NCBI RefSeq assembly: GCF_019331725.1
Contig: NZ_JAHBBF010000006.1
Location: 62,001 to 126,000 of the forward strand
Source: Bifidobacterium saguinibicoloris
GTDB lineage: Bacteria > Actinomycetota > Actinomycetes > Actinomycetales > Bifidobacteriaceae
Length of the DNA stretch: 64,000 nucleotides
Direction of reading: 5' to 3'
Below are positions 42,376 to 51,700 of this stretch, piece after piece (within the stretch, counting starts at the first letter, position 1; the number at the start of each line of letters is the position of its first letter). The notes beneath the pieces were generated by a model that was given only the letters and a program-made list of their open reading frames with translations, had not been told where the DNA came from and ran no database searches. Both the position numbers and the translations under genes were made by a program.

Positions 42376-42706
42376 ATCGAAGGCCGGAGTTTAAGATCGG
42401 CCGAGGATTCGGCAGGTCGCAACGAAGCGCAGAACGTCGTAAGACCGCAAGCGCAACGCCTTCGATATAAGTGAAGAACAACAGAACAGAGCGAACATTG
42501 GTTCGCAACGAGGCGCGGCAAGGACATACGGCGATCGCCGGGCCGCGATGAACGAGATGGCTGTGTACTGTGTGAATGGATGGCGGCAGGCGCCGGGCAA
42601 TGCGGTCCGCACCGTGCCGCACAGGTAGATGGAAACGACGTACCATCCCTTCCCCATACGATGGCCCCGGAACTTTTCCCTTCGGTTCCGGGGCCATCTT
42701 CTTCCT
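42376..42706 (+). ncRNA. Putative structured noncoding RNA of ~330 nt, family not recognised
   Basis: No plausible reading frame covers this region, but it has a promoter, dense local pairing and a terminator. A 9-bp helix (ATCGAAGGC 42376-42384 with 42458-42466) closes a 5' domain that holds hairpin GCCGA-GGAT-TCGGC (42400-42413) and a two-part stem GGTC/ACGA with TCGT/GACC (42415-42446). The 3' part has hairpins GCGAAC-ATTG-GTTCGC (42491-42506), CGCGGC/GCCGCG (42514-42547) enclosing CGGC-GATC-GCCG, TGCGG/CCGCA (42601-42621), and GATGG/CCATC (42628-42647). Single-stranded parts are A-rich. Hallmarks of RNase P RNA, tmRNA and 4.5S RNA are missing. A 6S- or Ms1-like polymerase-binding RNA cannot be excluded. 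Confidence 0.6.
42660..42705 (+). terminator. Rho-independent terminator of the putative ncRNA
   Basis: Perfect 14-bp stem (GATGGCCCCGGAAC 42660-42673 with 42685-42698) and an 11-base loop, followed by TTCTTCCTTCC. It lies before the next gene and would release an RNA of about 330 nt. Confidence 0.85.
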
Positions 42707-42788
42707 TCCTTCCCCTCTCGCGCATGCGCATGACGCCACGCCGCGCGTCGTACGCATGCGGCCCCGGCCGGGGCATACACTCGTTCTC

Positions 42789-43826
42789 ATGCTTTCCTTC
42801 GAAAACGATTATTCGCGCGCCGCGCACCCCGCGATTCTGGACGCGCTCACCCGCATCAACGACGGCCTCTACCCCGGATACGGCTCCGATGGAATCTGCG
42901 AGTCCGCCAGGGCGAAGATCCGTGCCGCGTGCGGCGTCCCGGAAGCCGACGTCTGGTTCCTCGTCGGCGGCACGCAGGCCAACCAGGTCGTCATCGATGC
43001 CGTCACCCCTCCATACGCGGGCGTGGTCACCGTCGAATCAGGACACCCGAACGTGCATGAGGCCGGTGCCATCGAATACTCCGGGCACAAGGTCCTCACG
43101 CTCCCCCACCACGACGGCAGGATGGACGCGGACGAGCTCGATGAGTATTGCGCCACGTTCTACGCGGACGCCAACCATGAGCACATGGTCTTCCCCGGCT
43201 GCGTATACGTCTCCATCTCCACCGAATACGGCACGATGTACACCAAGGCGGAGCTGGAGCGTCTCGCCGAGGTCGCACACCGATACGACATGCCGCTCTT
43301 CATCGACGGCGCGCGCCTCGGATACGGCCTGACCTCCACCGGATGCGACATGACGCTGCCCGACCTCGCCCGCATCGCCGACGTCTTCACCATCGGCGGC
43401 ACCAAGGTCGGTGCGATGTTCGGCGAGGCGGTGGTCTTCACGAACCACGGCGCATTCGGCAAGGCGCCACGCCACTTCCTCACGCTCGTCAAGCAGCACG
43501 GGGCGCTCCTGGCCAAGGGGTTCCTGCTCGGCGTGCAGTTCGACACGCTGTTCACCGACGACCTGTACTTCCACATCGCACGCAACGCCAACCAACAGGC
43601 GGACCGCATCCGCAAGGCGCTGCGCGACAAGGGATACACGCTCACGTTCGAGGCGCCCACGAACCAGATCTTCGTCACGCTGGACCAGCAGACCATCGAC
43701 CGGCTGTCGGAGCACGTACGTCTCGGCTTCATGGAGAAAGCCGACGACACGCACACGGTGATGCGCATCTGCACCAGCTGGTCCACCACGGACGAGGAGA
43801 CGGACGCGCTCATCGCGCTGCTGTGA
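42789..43826 (+). CDS. Low-specificity L-threonine aldolase family (PLP) enzyme
   Basis: PLP-dependent enzyme of the beta-eliminating lyase/threonine aldolase fold, expected to cleave threonine or allo-threonine to glycine and acetaldehyde; substrate not proven. The 345-residue protein has LVGGTQANQVVIDA, the PLP-face HPNVHEAGAIE, LFIDGARLGYGL with the conserved aspartate, and IGGTKVGAMFGEA with the Schiff-base lysine. No Shine-Dalgarno site precedes the ATG. TACACT ends seven bases upstream, so the mRNA is probably leaderless. It lies 90 bases after the ncRNA terminator. The sequence upstream of this ATG is non-coding. Confidence 0.85.
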   Translation: MLSFENDYSRAAHPAILDALTRINDGLYPGYGSDGICESARAKIRAACGVPEADVWFLVGGTQANQVVIDAVTPPYAGVVTVESGHPNVHEAGAIEYSGHKVLTLPHHDGRMDADELDEYCATFYADANHEHMVFPGCVYVSISTEYGTMYTKAELERLAEVAHRYDMPLFIDGARLGYGLTSTGCDMTLPDLARIADVFTIGGTKVGAMFGEAVVFTNHGAFGKAPRHFLTLVKQHGALLAKGFLLGVQFDTLFTDDLYFHIARNANQQADRIRKALRDKGYTLTFEAPTNQIFVTLDQQTIDRLSEHVRLGFMEKADDTHTVMRICTSWSTTDEETDALIALL

Positions 43827-43860
43827 CGCGTCGGTCGGCGCAAGGCCGCGTCGGTCCGCA

Positions 43861-45036
43861 TCAGCTGTCGGCGATGGCCTCGCGCTCCATATCGACGAAC
43901 CGGTGGACGGACGCCTCCACCGAATAGTGTTCGCGCGTGTGCTCCGCGTACCGGGCTCCCCAACGCGCGAGCTCGTCCGGATGATCGATCCACCAGTCGA
44001 TGCGCCGGGCGAGGATCGCAGCATCCCGCACGGGGAACAGTGATTCGTCCAGCAGCGCGAACTGGCTCGCCGCGGACAGCTCCGATGCCGCGATCACCGG
44101 GACGAGTCCGCAGGCCATCGCTTCGATGACGCTCACCGATTCGATGTCCGCGATCGAGCAGTGCACGAACAGGTCGCAGGACCTGAGCAGGGCGGGCATG
44201 TCGGCGTTGCGGTGGAACCCGATGTCGGCTCTGCGCTTGAGACGCCGGTTCGCACGGAAGGTGAGGTACCGCTTCAACGGCCCGGTGCCGGCGATGACGA
44301 GCTGGATGTCGCTGGCGTGCCGGCTCATCGAAATCGCCTTGATGAGCGTGATCTGGTCCTTCTCATGGGCGAGTCGCCCGGAGGCGACGACACGGAACGG
44401 CACATGCGCGGGCGCCGACGGGTCCAACGGTCTGCGCGCGGTGAACCGCGGCGAATACCCGTTGGAGATCACATGCATCACGCCCTTGTACCCGTGTTCG
44501 CGCAGCAGGCTCGCGGTCATCTCGGTGGGCGTGTGGACGTGGCCGACACGCTTGTAGAGCCACTGGCGGAACAACCAGTACAGGAAACGCTCCATACCGG
44601 GGATGTAGCGCAGCGGCCCGGCGGAGTACAACACGTTCTCCGGCTGGAGGTGGAATCCCGCCGTCACCGGAATGCCCATCTGGCGGGCGACCTTCGCGGC
44701 GCGGCGACCGAACTTGAACGGCATGTAGATGTGCACGACGTCGACGCCGTCGAATGCGGCGCGGAACAGGGTGTCGCTCGGTTCGGCGAACTGCATCTGC
44801 TGCTTGGCGGCGACCCACGAGACCAGCGGCACCCTGTTCACGCGCGCCGGGAATTCCGGCGCGCCGATGCCGACCAGCCGCACGTGGTGTCCCTGACGCT
44901 CCAGTTCCGCGGCCCATTGCAACGCCGAATTGGAGGTGCCGTTGCCCTGGTTGCCGACCGTATCGACCACCAGCGCGATGGTCAACGGCCGGTCGATGCT
45001 CTCCTCATGCTCTGCTTCATCTCCGTGTTCACGCAT
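43861..45036 (-). CDS. Glycosyltransferase, GT4 family
   Basis: Retaining GT-B glycosyltransferase, likely adding a sugar to a lipid or cell-wall carrier at the inner membrane face. The 391-residue protein has the N-terminal ALVVDTVGNQGNGTSNSALQ acceptor domain and a C-terminal nucleotide-sugar domain with VVASGRLAHEKDQITLI, LVIAGTGPLKRYL and the E-x7-E-type SVSVIEAMACGLVPV. It is related to 1,2-diacylglycerol glucosyltransferases and mannosyltransferases, but the acceptor is unknown. It follows the aminotransferase gene by 18 bases and is likely co-transcribed with it. Confidence 0.88.
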   Translation of the reverse strand: MREHGDEAEHEESIDRPLTIALVVDTVGNQGNGTSNSALQWAAELERQGHHVRLVGIGAPEFPARVNRVPLVSWVAAKQQMQFAEPSDTLFRAAFDGVDVVHIYMPFKFGRRAAKVARQMGIPVTAGFHLQPENVLYSAGPLRYIPGMERFLYWLFRQWLYKRVGHVHTPTEMTASLLREHGYKGVMHVISNGYSPRFTARRPLDPSAPAHVPFRVVASGRLAHEKDQITLIKAISMSRHASDIQLVIAGTGPLKRYLTFRANRRLKRRADIGFHRNADMPALLRSCDLFVHCSIADIESVSVIEAMACGLVPVIAASELSAASQFALLDESLFPVRDAAILARRIDWWIDHPDELARWGARYAEHTREHYSVEASVHRFVDMEREAIADS

Positions 45037-45054
45037 TGCTCCAGTCTACGTCGC

Positions 45055-46248
45055 CTACGACAGGGCTCCGGCGATGCGGGACACGGCGGCGTACAGATCG
45101 CCTTCGGGGCGCAGCAGGCTGAACCGCACGTAGCCGTCCGAATGCGGCCCGAAACAGGAGCCGGGGATGACGGCCACACCGGCATGTTCCAGCAGCCACG
45201 ACGTGAATCCGTCGGACGTGCCGTGTCCTTCGGGCACCCGCGCCCAGAGGAACAGGCCGCCCCGGACCTCGGTCACGTCCAGTCCGGCCTCGCGCAGTCC
45301 CTCGCCGAGCACCTCCGCGCGATGGCCATAGGTCACGGCCAGCCGGGAGACCGAGCGCAGGTCGCTCTGCAGCGCGACGGCGCCCGCCTGCTGGACGACG
45401 CTCGGTGCGAGCACGGTGGTCTGACGGTGCACGGCCTTCGCGGCGGCGAGGATATCGGCGTTGCCGGCGATCCATCCACCACGCCAGCCGGCCACCATGA
45501 ACATCTTCGACAGGGAGCCGAGCTCGACGGCGACATCCATGGCTCCGGGCGTCTCGAGAATGCTGGGAGAGGGGTCTCCGCCGAATTCGATGCCCGCGTA
45601 CGCGAAATCGTTCATGATTGCGAAGCGGTGCGCATGGGCGAGCGCGACGGCCTTGCCGTAGAACTCCGGCGTGGCGACCGCGCCGGTGGGGTTGTTCGGG
45701 TAGTTGAGGATCAGGAGTTTCGCACGGTCCCACAAGGCCGGATCGACGGCGTCGAGGTCGGGCAGGAACCCGTGCGCCGGATCGGCGGGAATCGGCACGA
45801 AACGGCCTTTGGCGATGGCGGTGGAACCCTCGTACTGCGGGTAGTACGGGTCGACGGCCACAACCACGTCGTCTTCGTCGATCAGCGCGTCGATGACGGT
45901 GGAGATGCCGACGGACGCGCCGGCGACGGCAAGCAGCTGCGTACGCGCAGCGAGCGTCACGTCGTAGCGTTCCGCGTACCAGTCGCGTATCGCGGCGAGG
46001 TATTCGGGGACGCCGTCGAACGGCGGGTAACGGAAGAAGGAGGGGTCGTGCGCGGCGTGGGCGAGCGCGTCCTGCATGAACGAGGGAGGAGCACCGTCCG
46101 GATTGCCTTTGGACAGGTCGATGATGCGCCGACCGGCGCGGACCGCCGCCGCGACGCGGGCGTCGGCTTCGGCGAACGGGTTCGGTGGCAGTCCCGCCGC
46201 CCTTCGTGAAATCAGGTTTCCGATGAGCGGCGGATTGTCGTTCCCCAT
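45055..46248 (-). CDS. Class I/II aminotransferase
   Basis: PLP aminotransferase of fold type I, probably acting on an amino acid such as aspartate, alanine or an aromatic one; specificity cannot be read. The ~397-residue protein has LSKGNPDGAPP, AGASVGIST (PLP phosphate), the NYPNNPTGA motif, NDFAYAGI, and SLSKMFMVAGWRGGW with the Schiff-base lysine. The conserved arginine for the substrate carboxylate is in YVRFSLL. ATG 46248 is chosen because GGGGAGAG lies just upstream; the upstream open frame is GC-rich noise. It diverges from purT and precedes the GT4 gene. Confidence 0.88.
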   Translation of the reverse strand: MGNDNPPLIGNLISRRAAGLPPNPFAEADARVAAAVRAGRRIIDLSKGNPDGAPPSFMQDALAHAAHDPSFFRYPPFDGVPEYLAAIRDWYAERYDVTLAARTQLLAVAGASVGISTVIDALIDEDDVVVAVDPYYPQYEGSTAIAKGRFVPIPADPAHGFLPDLDAVDPALWDRAKLLILNYPNNPTGAVATPEFYGKAVALAHAHRFAIMNDFAYAGIEFGGDPSPSILETPGAMDVAVELGSLSKMFMVAGWRGGWIAGNADILAAAKAVHRQTTVLAPSVVQQAGAVALQSDLRSVSRLAVTYGHRAEVLGEGLREAGLDVTEVRGGLFLWARVPEGHGTSDGFTSWLLEHAGVAVIPGSCFGPHSDGYVRFSLLRPEGDLYAAVSRIAGALS

Positions 46249-46482
46249 TGTCTCTCCCCGCGGGTCCCTTGAACGTTGGCCCGATCGTCTGTTTCGATCG
46301 ATCGGTGACACCCACCGTACGCCCCGGCGGCACGCGCGGCCACGGCGTGTCTATACGCGGTATTTATGGAGGGTTATCAGGACGCGTCCGACGGATGAAA
46401 TCGTCTTCCGACCGGTGCCGCGGGTCCCATGGCGGGGAGGGGCCGGCGTGGCGCGGCGCGGCGCGATGCGACAATGTGTCGC

Positions 46483-47790
46483 ATGACCGATAGCGTGAAC
46501 GTTTCCTCTGATTCCCCGTCCACTTCCTTCTCCCCCGCCGATTGCCGCGGGCGCGTGCTGGGCACGCCGCTCGGCGCGCATCCGACGCGCGTGCTGTTCC
46601 TCGGTTCGGGCGAGCTCGGCAAGGAGGTGACGATCGAGCTCATGCGGCTCGGCGCGTGGGTGTGCGCGGCCGATTCGTACGCGGGCGCGCCGGCGCAGCA
46701 GGTCGCGCATGAGGCCCGCGTGCTGGACATGGCGGACGCCGGCAAGCTGCGCGCCCTGCTCGACGAGGTGCGGCCCGACATCGTCGTGCCGGAGGTGGAG
46801 GCGATCGCCACGTCCGAGCTGGCCGACGCGGCCGCCCGCGGCATTCAGGTGGTGCCGAGCGCCGAGATCGCGGCGACCTGCATGGACCGCGAACGTCTAC
46901 GCGTCATCGCGCATGAGGAGTTGGGATTGCCGACCACGCCGTACCGTTTCGCCGGTTCGCTCGAGGAGCTGCGCGAGGGGGCCGCGACGGTGGGGTATCC
47001 GTGCGTCGTCAAGCCGGTGATGAGTTCGTCCGGCCACGGCCAGTCGGTGGTGCGTTCGGCCGATGCGATCGACGCCGCGTGGACCGAGGCGCAGGAGGGT
47101 CGTCGCGCCGCCGGCGAGGGGGGCGTGTCTCGTGTGATCGTCGAGGCGCTGGCGCCGCTCGACTACGAGCTGACCGTGCTGACGGTCTCGTCGTCGGCCG
47201 GCATCGTGACGTGCGCGCCGATCGGACAGCGTCAGGAGTCGGGAGACTACCGCGAATCCTGGCAGCCGGCGACGGCTTCCGACGCCGTGCTGGCGACGGC
47301 CGGCCGCATCGCGCGCACGGCCGTCGAGGGGCTGGTCGCGAAGGCGAGGACAAGCGGCGAGACCGGCTGGGGCGTGTTCGGCGTGGAGCTGTTCGTACTG
47401 ACCGACGGATCGGTGCTGTTCAACGAGGTGTCCCCGCGTCCGCATGACACGGGCATGGTGACGATGGCCTCGCAGCGCCTGAGCGAGTTCGCGCTGCATG
47501 CGCGCGCGATCCTCGGTCTGCCGATCACGGAGGGGCATGTGGCGCTGTCGATGCCCGCCGGCTCCGTGGCGGCGAGCCATGCGATCGTGGTCGCCGGCGA
47601 CGGCGAGGCGGAGTTCTCGAATCTTTCCGGAGCGCTGGCCGAGCCGGGCACCGACCTGCGTGTCTTCGCCAAGCCGGAGGTGCACGGCCATCGCCGCATG
47701 GCGGTCGCGCTGGCTATCGGAGGCTCCGCGGACGAGGCCCGCGTCAAGGCGGCCCGCGTGGCCGATGCGCTCGACATCGAGGTGCGGTGA
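46483..47790 (+). CDS. purT: Formate-dependent phosphoribosylglycinamide formyltransferase
   Basis: Makes formyl-GAR from GAR, ATP and formate, bypassing the folate route of PurN. It suits bifidobacteria, which release formate. The 435-residue ATP-grasp protein has [73 protein letters not shown] and [12 protein letters not shown]. No Shine-Dalgarno site precedes the ATG. GACAAT ends seven bases upstream, as expected for a leaderless mRNA. It starts the purine cluster, ~100 bases before purC, and diverges from the aminotransferase gene. Confidence 0.94.
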   Translation: MTDSVNVSSDSPSTSFSPADCRGRVLGTPLGAHPTRVLFLGSGELGKEVTIELMRLGAWVCAADSYAGAPAQQVAHEARVLDMADAGKLRALLDEVRPDIVVPEVEAIATSELADAAARGIQVVPSAEIAATCMDRERLRVIAHEELGLPTTPYRFAGSLEELREGAATVGYPCVVKPVMSSSGHGQSVVRSADAIDAAWTEAQEGRRAAGEGGVSRVIVEALAPLDYELTVLTVSSSAGIVTCAPIGQRQESGDYRESWQPATASDAVLATAGRIARTAVEGLVAKARTSGETGWGVFGVELFVLTDGSVLFNEVSPRPHDTGMVTMASQRLSEFALHARAILGLPITEGHVALSMPAGSVAASHAIVVAGDGEAEFSNLSGALAEPGTDLRVFAKPEVHGHRRMAVALAIGGSADEARVKAARVADALDIEVR

Positions 47791-47831
47791 GTCCCACGGA
47801 AACGATGCGCTGCACGGCGGCGTCGTTATCC

Positions 47832-47844
47832 CCGGCGATTGGTA
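47832..47844 (+). promoter_or_regulatory. Motif shared with the purF promoter (purC copy)
   Basis: CCGGCGATTGGTA, 49 bases before the purC ATG, is found identically at 61140-61152, 54 bases before purF. TACCCT directly overlaps its end and fits a TANNNT -10. GTTCAC follows at about 47860, the reverse complement of the GTGAAC pair in the purF copy. Likely a regulated promoter for purine genes. Confidence 0.5.
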
Positions 47845-47893
47845 CCCTTTTACCGTTAGTTCACCCAGATATTCCACTCCTGAAAGGCGAGTA

Positions 47894-48646
47894 ATGGAGA
47901 AACTGGAAATGCTCTACAAGGGCAAGGCCAAGAAGATGTACGCAACCGACGACCCCGACGTGCTGTGGGTCGAATACATGAATCAGGCGACCGCCGGCAA
48001 CGGCGCGAAGAAGGCCCAGATCGAAGGCAAGGCCAACCTGAACAACCACATCACCTCCGTCATCTTCGACCTGCTCAAGGCCCGCGGCGTGGACAGCCAC
48101 TTCATCAAGCGTCTGTCCGACACCGAGCAGCTGGTGAAGAAGATGGACATGTACCCGCTCGAGATCATCATGCGCAACACCGCGGCCGGCTCCTTCGCCA
48201 AGCGCTATGGCGTCGAGGAGGGCACGCCCCTCAAGAAGCCGATCCTCGAGTTCTGCCTCAAGTCCGATGATCTGGGCGACCCGTTCATCAACGACGACGG
48301 CATCGTGGCCCTCGGTCTCGCGACCGAAGAGGAGCTCGCGGAGATCTCCCGCATCGCCCGCGCCGTCAACGAGGGGCTCAAGGACATCTTCTCCAAGATC
48401 GACGTGCAGCTCGTGGACTTCAAGATCGAGGAGGGCAAGACCTCCGACGGCACCATCCTGCTCGCCGACGAGATCACCCCGGATACCTGCCGTCTGTGGG
48501 ACCTCAAGGACAAGTCCGGCAAGATCGAGCACCTCGACAAGGACCTGTTCCGCCGCGACCTGGGCAACATCATCCCCGCGTACGAGGAGATCTACGGTCG
48601 CCTGGTCAAGCTGGCCGAGGCCGAAGGCATCGAACGCGCCGAATGA
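47894..48646 (+). CDS. purC: SAICAR synthase
   Basis: Joins aspartate to CAIR with ATP to give SAICAR. The 250-residue protein is the short bacterial Pur[21 protein letters not shown] at the N-terminus, [41 protein letters not shown], and [14 protein letters not shown] near the active site. ATG 47894 has GAAAGGCGAG upstream. Its promoter region contains the motif shared with purF. A strong hairpin with a TTTT tail lies between purC and purL, so purL expression may depend partly on read-through. Confidence 0.97.
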   Translation: MEKLEMLYKGKAKKMYATDDPDVLWVEYMNQATAGNGAKKAQIEGKANLNNHITSVIFDLLKARGVDSHFIKRLSDTEQLVKKMDMYPLEIIMRNTAAGSFAKRYGVEEGTPLKKPILEFCLKSDDLGDPFINDDGIVALGLATEEELAEISRIARAVNEGLKDIFSKIDVQLVDFKIEEGKTSDGTILLADEITPDTCRLWDLKDKSGKIEHLDKDLFRRDLGNIIPAYEEIYGRLVKLAEAEGIERAE

Positions 48647-48653
48647 TTCTTCC

Positions 48654-48697
48654 GCTGGCTCCCCTTTCATGACTTCATGAGGGGAGCCAGCTCGTTT
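48654..48697 (+). terminator. Terminator between purC and purL
   Basis: Twelve-bp stem (GCTGGCTCCCCT / AGGGGAGCCAGC) followed by TCGTTTTCCC. It may end purC transcripts or lower purL expression; only 50 bases remain before the purL ATG. Confidence 0.75.
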
Positions 48698-48745
48698 TCC
48701 CGCATAAGACTTCCAAGACGACTTCCACCAAGGAAAGGATCCCCT

Positions 48746-51700
48746 ATGGTTTTCCGCGTGTACGTGGAGAAGAAGCCCGGCTTCGACGTCGAGGCCCAGC
48801 AGCTCGGCACCGAGCTCAAAACCATCCTCGGCATCACGGGGCTGAAGCACATCCGCATCGTCAACCGCTATGACGTCGAAGGCATCGACAAGGCCCTGTT
48901 CGACAAGGCCACGCCGACCGTCTTCAGCGAGCCGCAGGTGGACGACGTGTACGCCGACCTGCCGGAGTTCGGCGAGGCGTCCGTGTTCGCCACCGAATTC
49001 CTGCCCGGCCAGTTCGACCAGCGCGCCGACTCCGCCGCCGAATGCATCCAGCTCATCTCGCAGGGCGAGCGTCCGGTCGTCCGCTCCGCCAAGCTGTACG
49101 CCCTCGAAGGCGATCTGACGGACGCGGACGTCGAGGCGATCAAGCATTACGTCATCAACCCGGTCGAGGCGCGTGAAGCGTCGCTCGAGACGAAGAAGAC
49201 GCTGAAGACCGCCGTGCCGACCCCCGGCAAGGTCGAAGTCATCGCCGGATTCAACGAGATGGACGCCGAGGCCGGCCAGCGGTTCATCGACGAGCGCGGC
49301 CTCGCCATGGACCTCGCCGACCTCGAGTTCTGCCAGAAGTACTTCTCCGAAGCCGGACGCGAACCCACAATCACCGAGATCAAGGTGATCGACACCTACT
49401 GGTCCGACCACTGCCGCCACACGACGTTCGGCACGATCCTGACCGACGTCGCCATCGACGACGACGTGGTCAAGGCCGCGTTCGAACGCTATCTGGAGCT
49501 GCGCCGCGAACTCGACCGCGAAGAGAAGCCCCTGTGCCTGATGGACATGGGCACGATCGGCGCGAAGTGGCTCAAGAAGAACGGCATCCTCACCGGCCTC
49601 GACGAGAGCGAGGAGATCAACGCCTGCACCGTCAAGGTGAAGGTGGACGTCAACGGCCACGACGAGGACTGGCTGTTCCTGTTCAAGAACGAGACGCACA
49701 ACCACCCCACCGAGATCGAGCCGTTCGGCGGCGCGGCCACCTGCATCGGCGGCTGCATCCGCGACCCTCTGTCCGGCCGTTCCTACGTGTACCAGGCGAT
49801 GCGCGTGACCGGTGCCGCCGACCCGACCGTGCCGGTCTCCGAAACGCTTGAGGGCAAGCTCCCCCAGCGCAAGCTCGTGACGACCGCCGCCGCCGGATAC
49901 TCCTCCTACGGCAACCAGATCGGTCTCGCCACCGGTCAGGTCAACGAGATCTACCACCCCGGATACGTGGCCAAGCGCATGGAGGTGGGCGCGGTCGTGG
50001 CCGCCACTCCGGCGGACCACGTACGCCGCGAGACCCCCGCTCCCGGCGACAAGGTCATCCTCCTGGGCGGTCGCACCGGCCGCGACGGCATCGGCGGCGC
50101 GACCGGCGCCTCAAAGGCGCACAACGTCGAATCGCTCGAACTCGACGGCGCCGAGGTGCAGAAGGGCAACGCGCCGGTCGAACGCAAACTGCAGCGCCTG
50201 TTCCGCCGCGGTGACGCCTGCCGTCTCATCAAACGCTGCAACGACTTCGGCGCCGGCGGCGTGTCCGTGGCGGTCGGCGAGCTGGCCGACGGCCTGTACG
50301 TGAACCTCGACACCGTGCCGAAGAAGTACGAGGGTCTCGACGGTACCGAACTGGCAATCTCCGAATCGCAGGAGCGCATGGCCGTGGACGTCGCGGCCGA
50401 GGACGTCGACGAGTTCCTGGGCTACGCGCGCGAGGAGAACCTCGAGGCGACGGTGATCGCCACCGTGACCGAGGACCCGCGCATGGTGATGACCTGGAAC
50501 GGCGACGAGATCGTGAACCTCTCGCGCGAGTTCCTCGCCTCCAACGGCGCCCCGAAGCACCAGTCGGTGCACGTCGAGGTCCAGCAGGCGTACGAGACGC
50601 CGGCCGCATGGCGTTCCGGCTCCCTCTCCGACCGCATGCACGCCCTCGTCACCGACCTCAACGTGGCCTCCAACAAGGGCCTGTCGGAGCGCTTCGACTC
50701 GACGATCGGCGCGGGCACCGTCCTCATGCCGTTCGGCGGCGTCAAGCAGCTCACCCCGAACGAGGCGATGGTCGCCAAGTTCCCGGTGTTCGGCGAGACC
50801 ACCACCGCCTCCGCGATGGCTTGGGGCTTCAACCCGTACATCATGGAGAAGAACCAGTTCACCGGTGCCTACCTGTCCGTCGTCGAATCGCTGGCCAAGC
50901 TGGTCGCGGCGGGCTTCGAGCACGAGAAGGCTTATCTGAGCTTCCAGGAGTACTTCGAGAAGCTGCGCGACGAGCCGGAACGCTGGGGCAAGCCGACGGC
51001 CGCCGTGCTGGGCGCGCTGATGGCGCAGATCGACCTCGGCGCCGGCGCCATCGGCGGCAAGGATTCGATGTCCGGCTCGTTCGAGGCGCTTGACGTGCCG
51101 CCGACGCTAATCTCCTTCGCCGTCGCCGTGGGCAGCATGAAGCGCGCCACCTCCCCCGAGTTCAAGGGCGCCGGCCACCGCGTCGTGCGCATCGCGCCGC
51201 GCTACCTGGCCGACGGCCTCACGCCGGACAAGGACGCGCTGCTCGACGCGTTCGGCCTGGTCGAGGAACTCACCGATTTCGGCACCGCGCTGGCCGTGTC
51301 CACTCCGGGCTACGGCGGCACCGCCGAGGCGCTGTTCAAGATGACCGTCGGCAACGGCATCGGACTGACCCTGAACGACGACATCGCCCTCGACGACCTG
51401 TTCGCGCCGGCCTACGGCTCGTTCATCGTCGAGCTCAAGGACAACGAGAAGATCCCGGCCGTCTCCAACCTCGTCGAGGTGGGCGAGATCGGTGTGACCT
51501 CCTCGGAGTACGAGTTCGTCGCGGGCGGCGAGACCATCGACCTCGCCGAGCTGCAGAACGCGTGGGAGGGCGGCATCGAGTCCGTGTTCCCGTACCGTTC
51601 CCACGGCACCGAGAAGACCGAGACCGTCGAGACCGTCGACTTCCACGCCGAATCCGCCGGTGTGAAGAAGACCGTGTACACCGGTGCGGGCGTGGCCAAG

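Noticed and set aside
42376-42706. Identity as RNase P RNA, tmRNA or 4.5S RNA
   Set aside because: The RNase P core, the tRNA-like ends of tmRNA and the GGAAGCAGC-type SRP loop are not found.
42320-42827. Minus- and plus-strand open frames across the putative ncRNA
   Set aside because: No ribosome sites, biased to Arg/Ser/Pro, and they cut across a promoter, helices and terminator.
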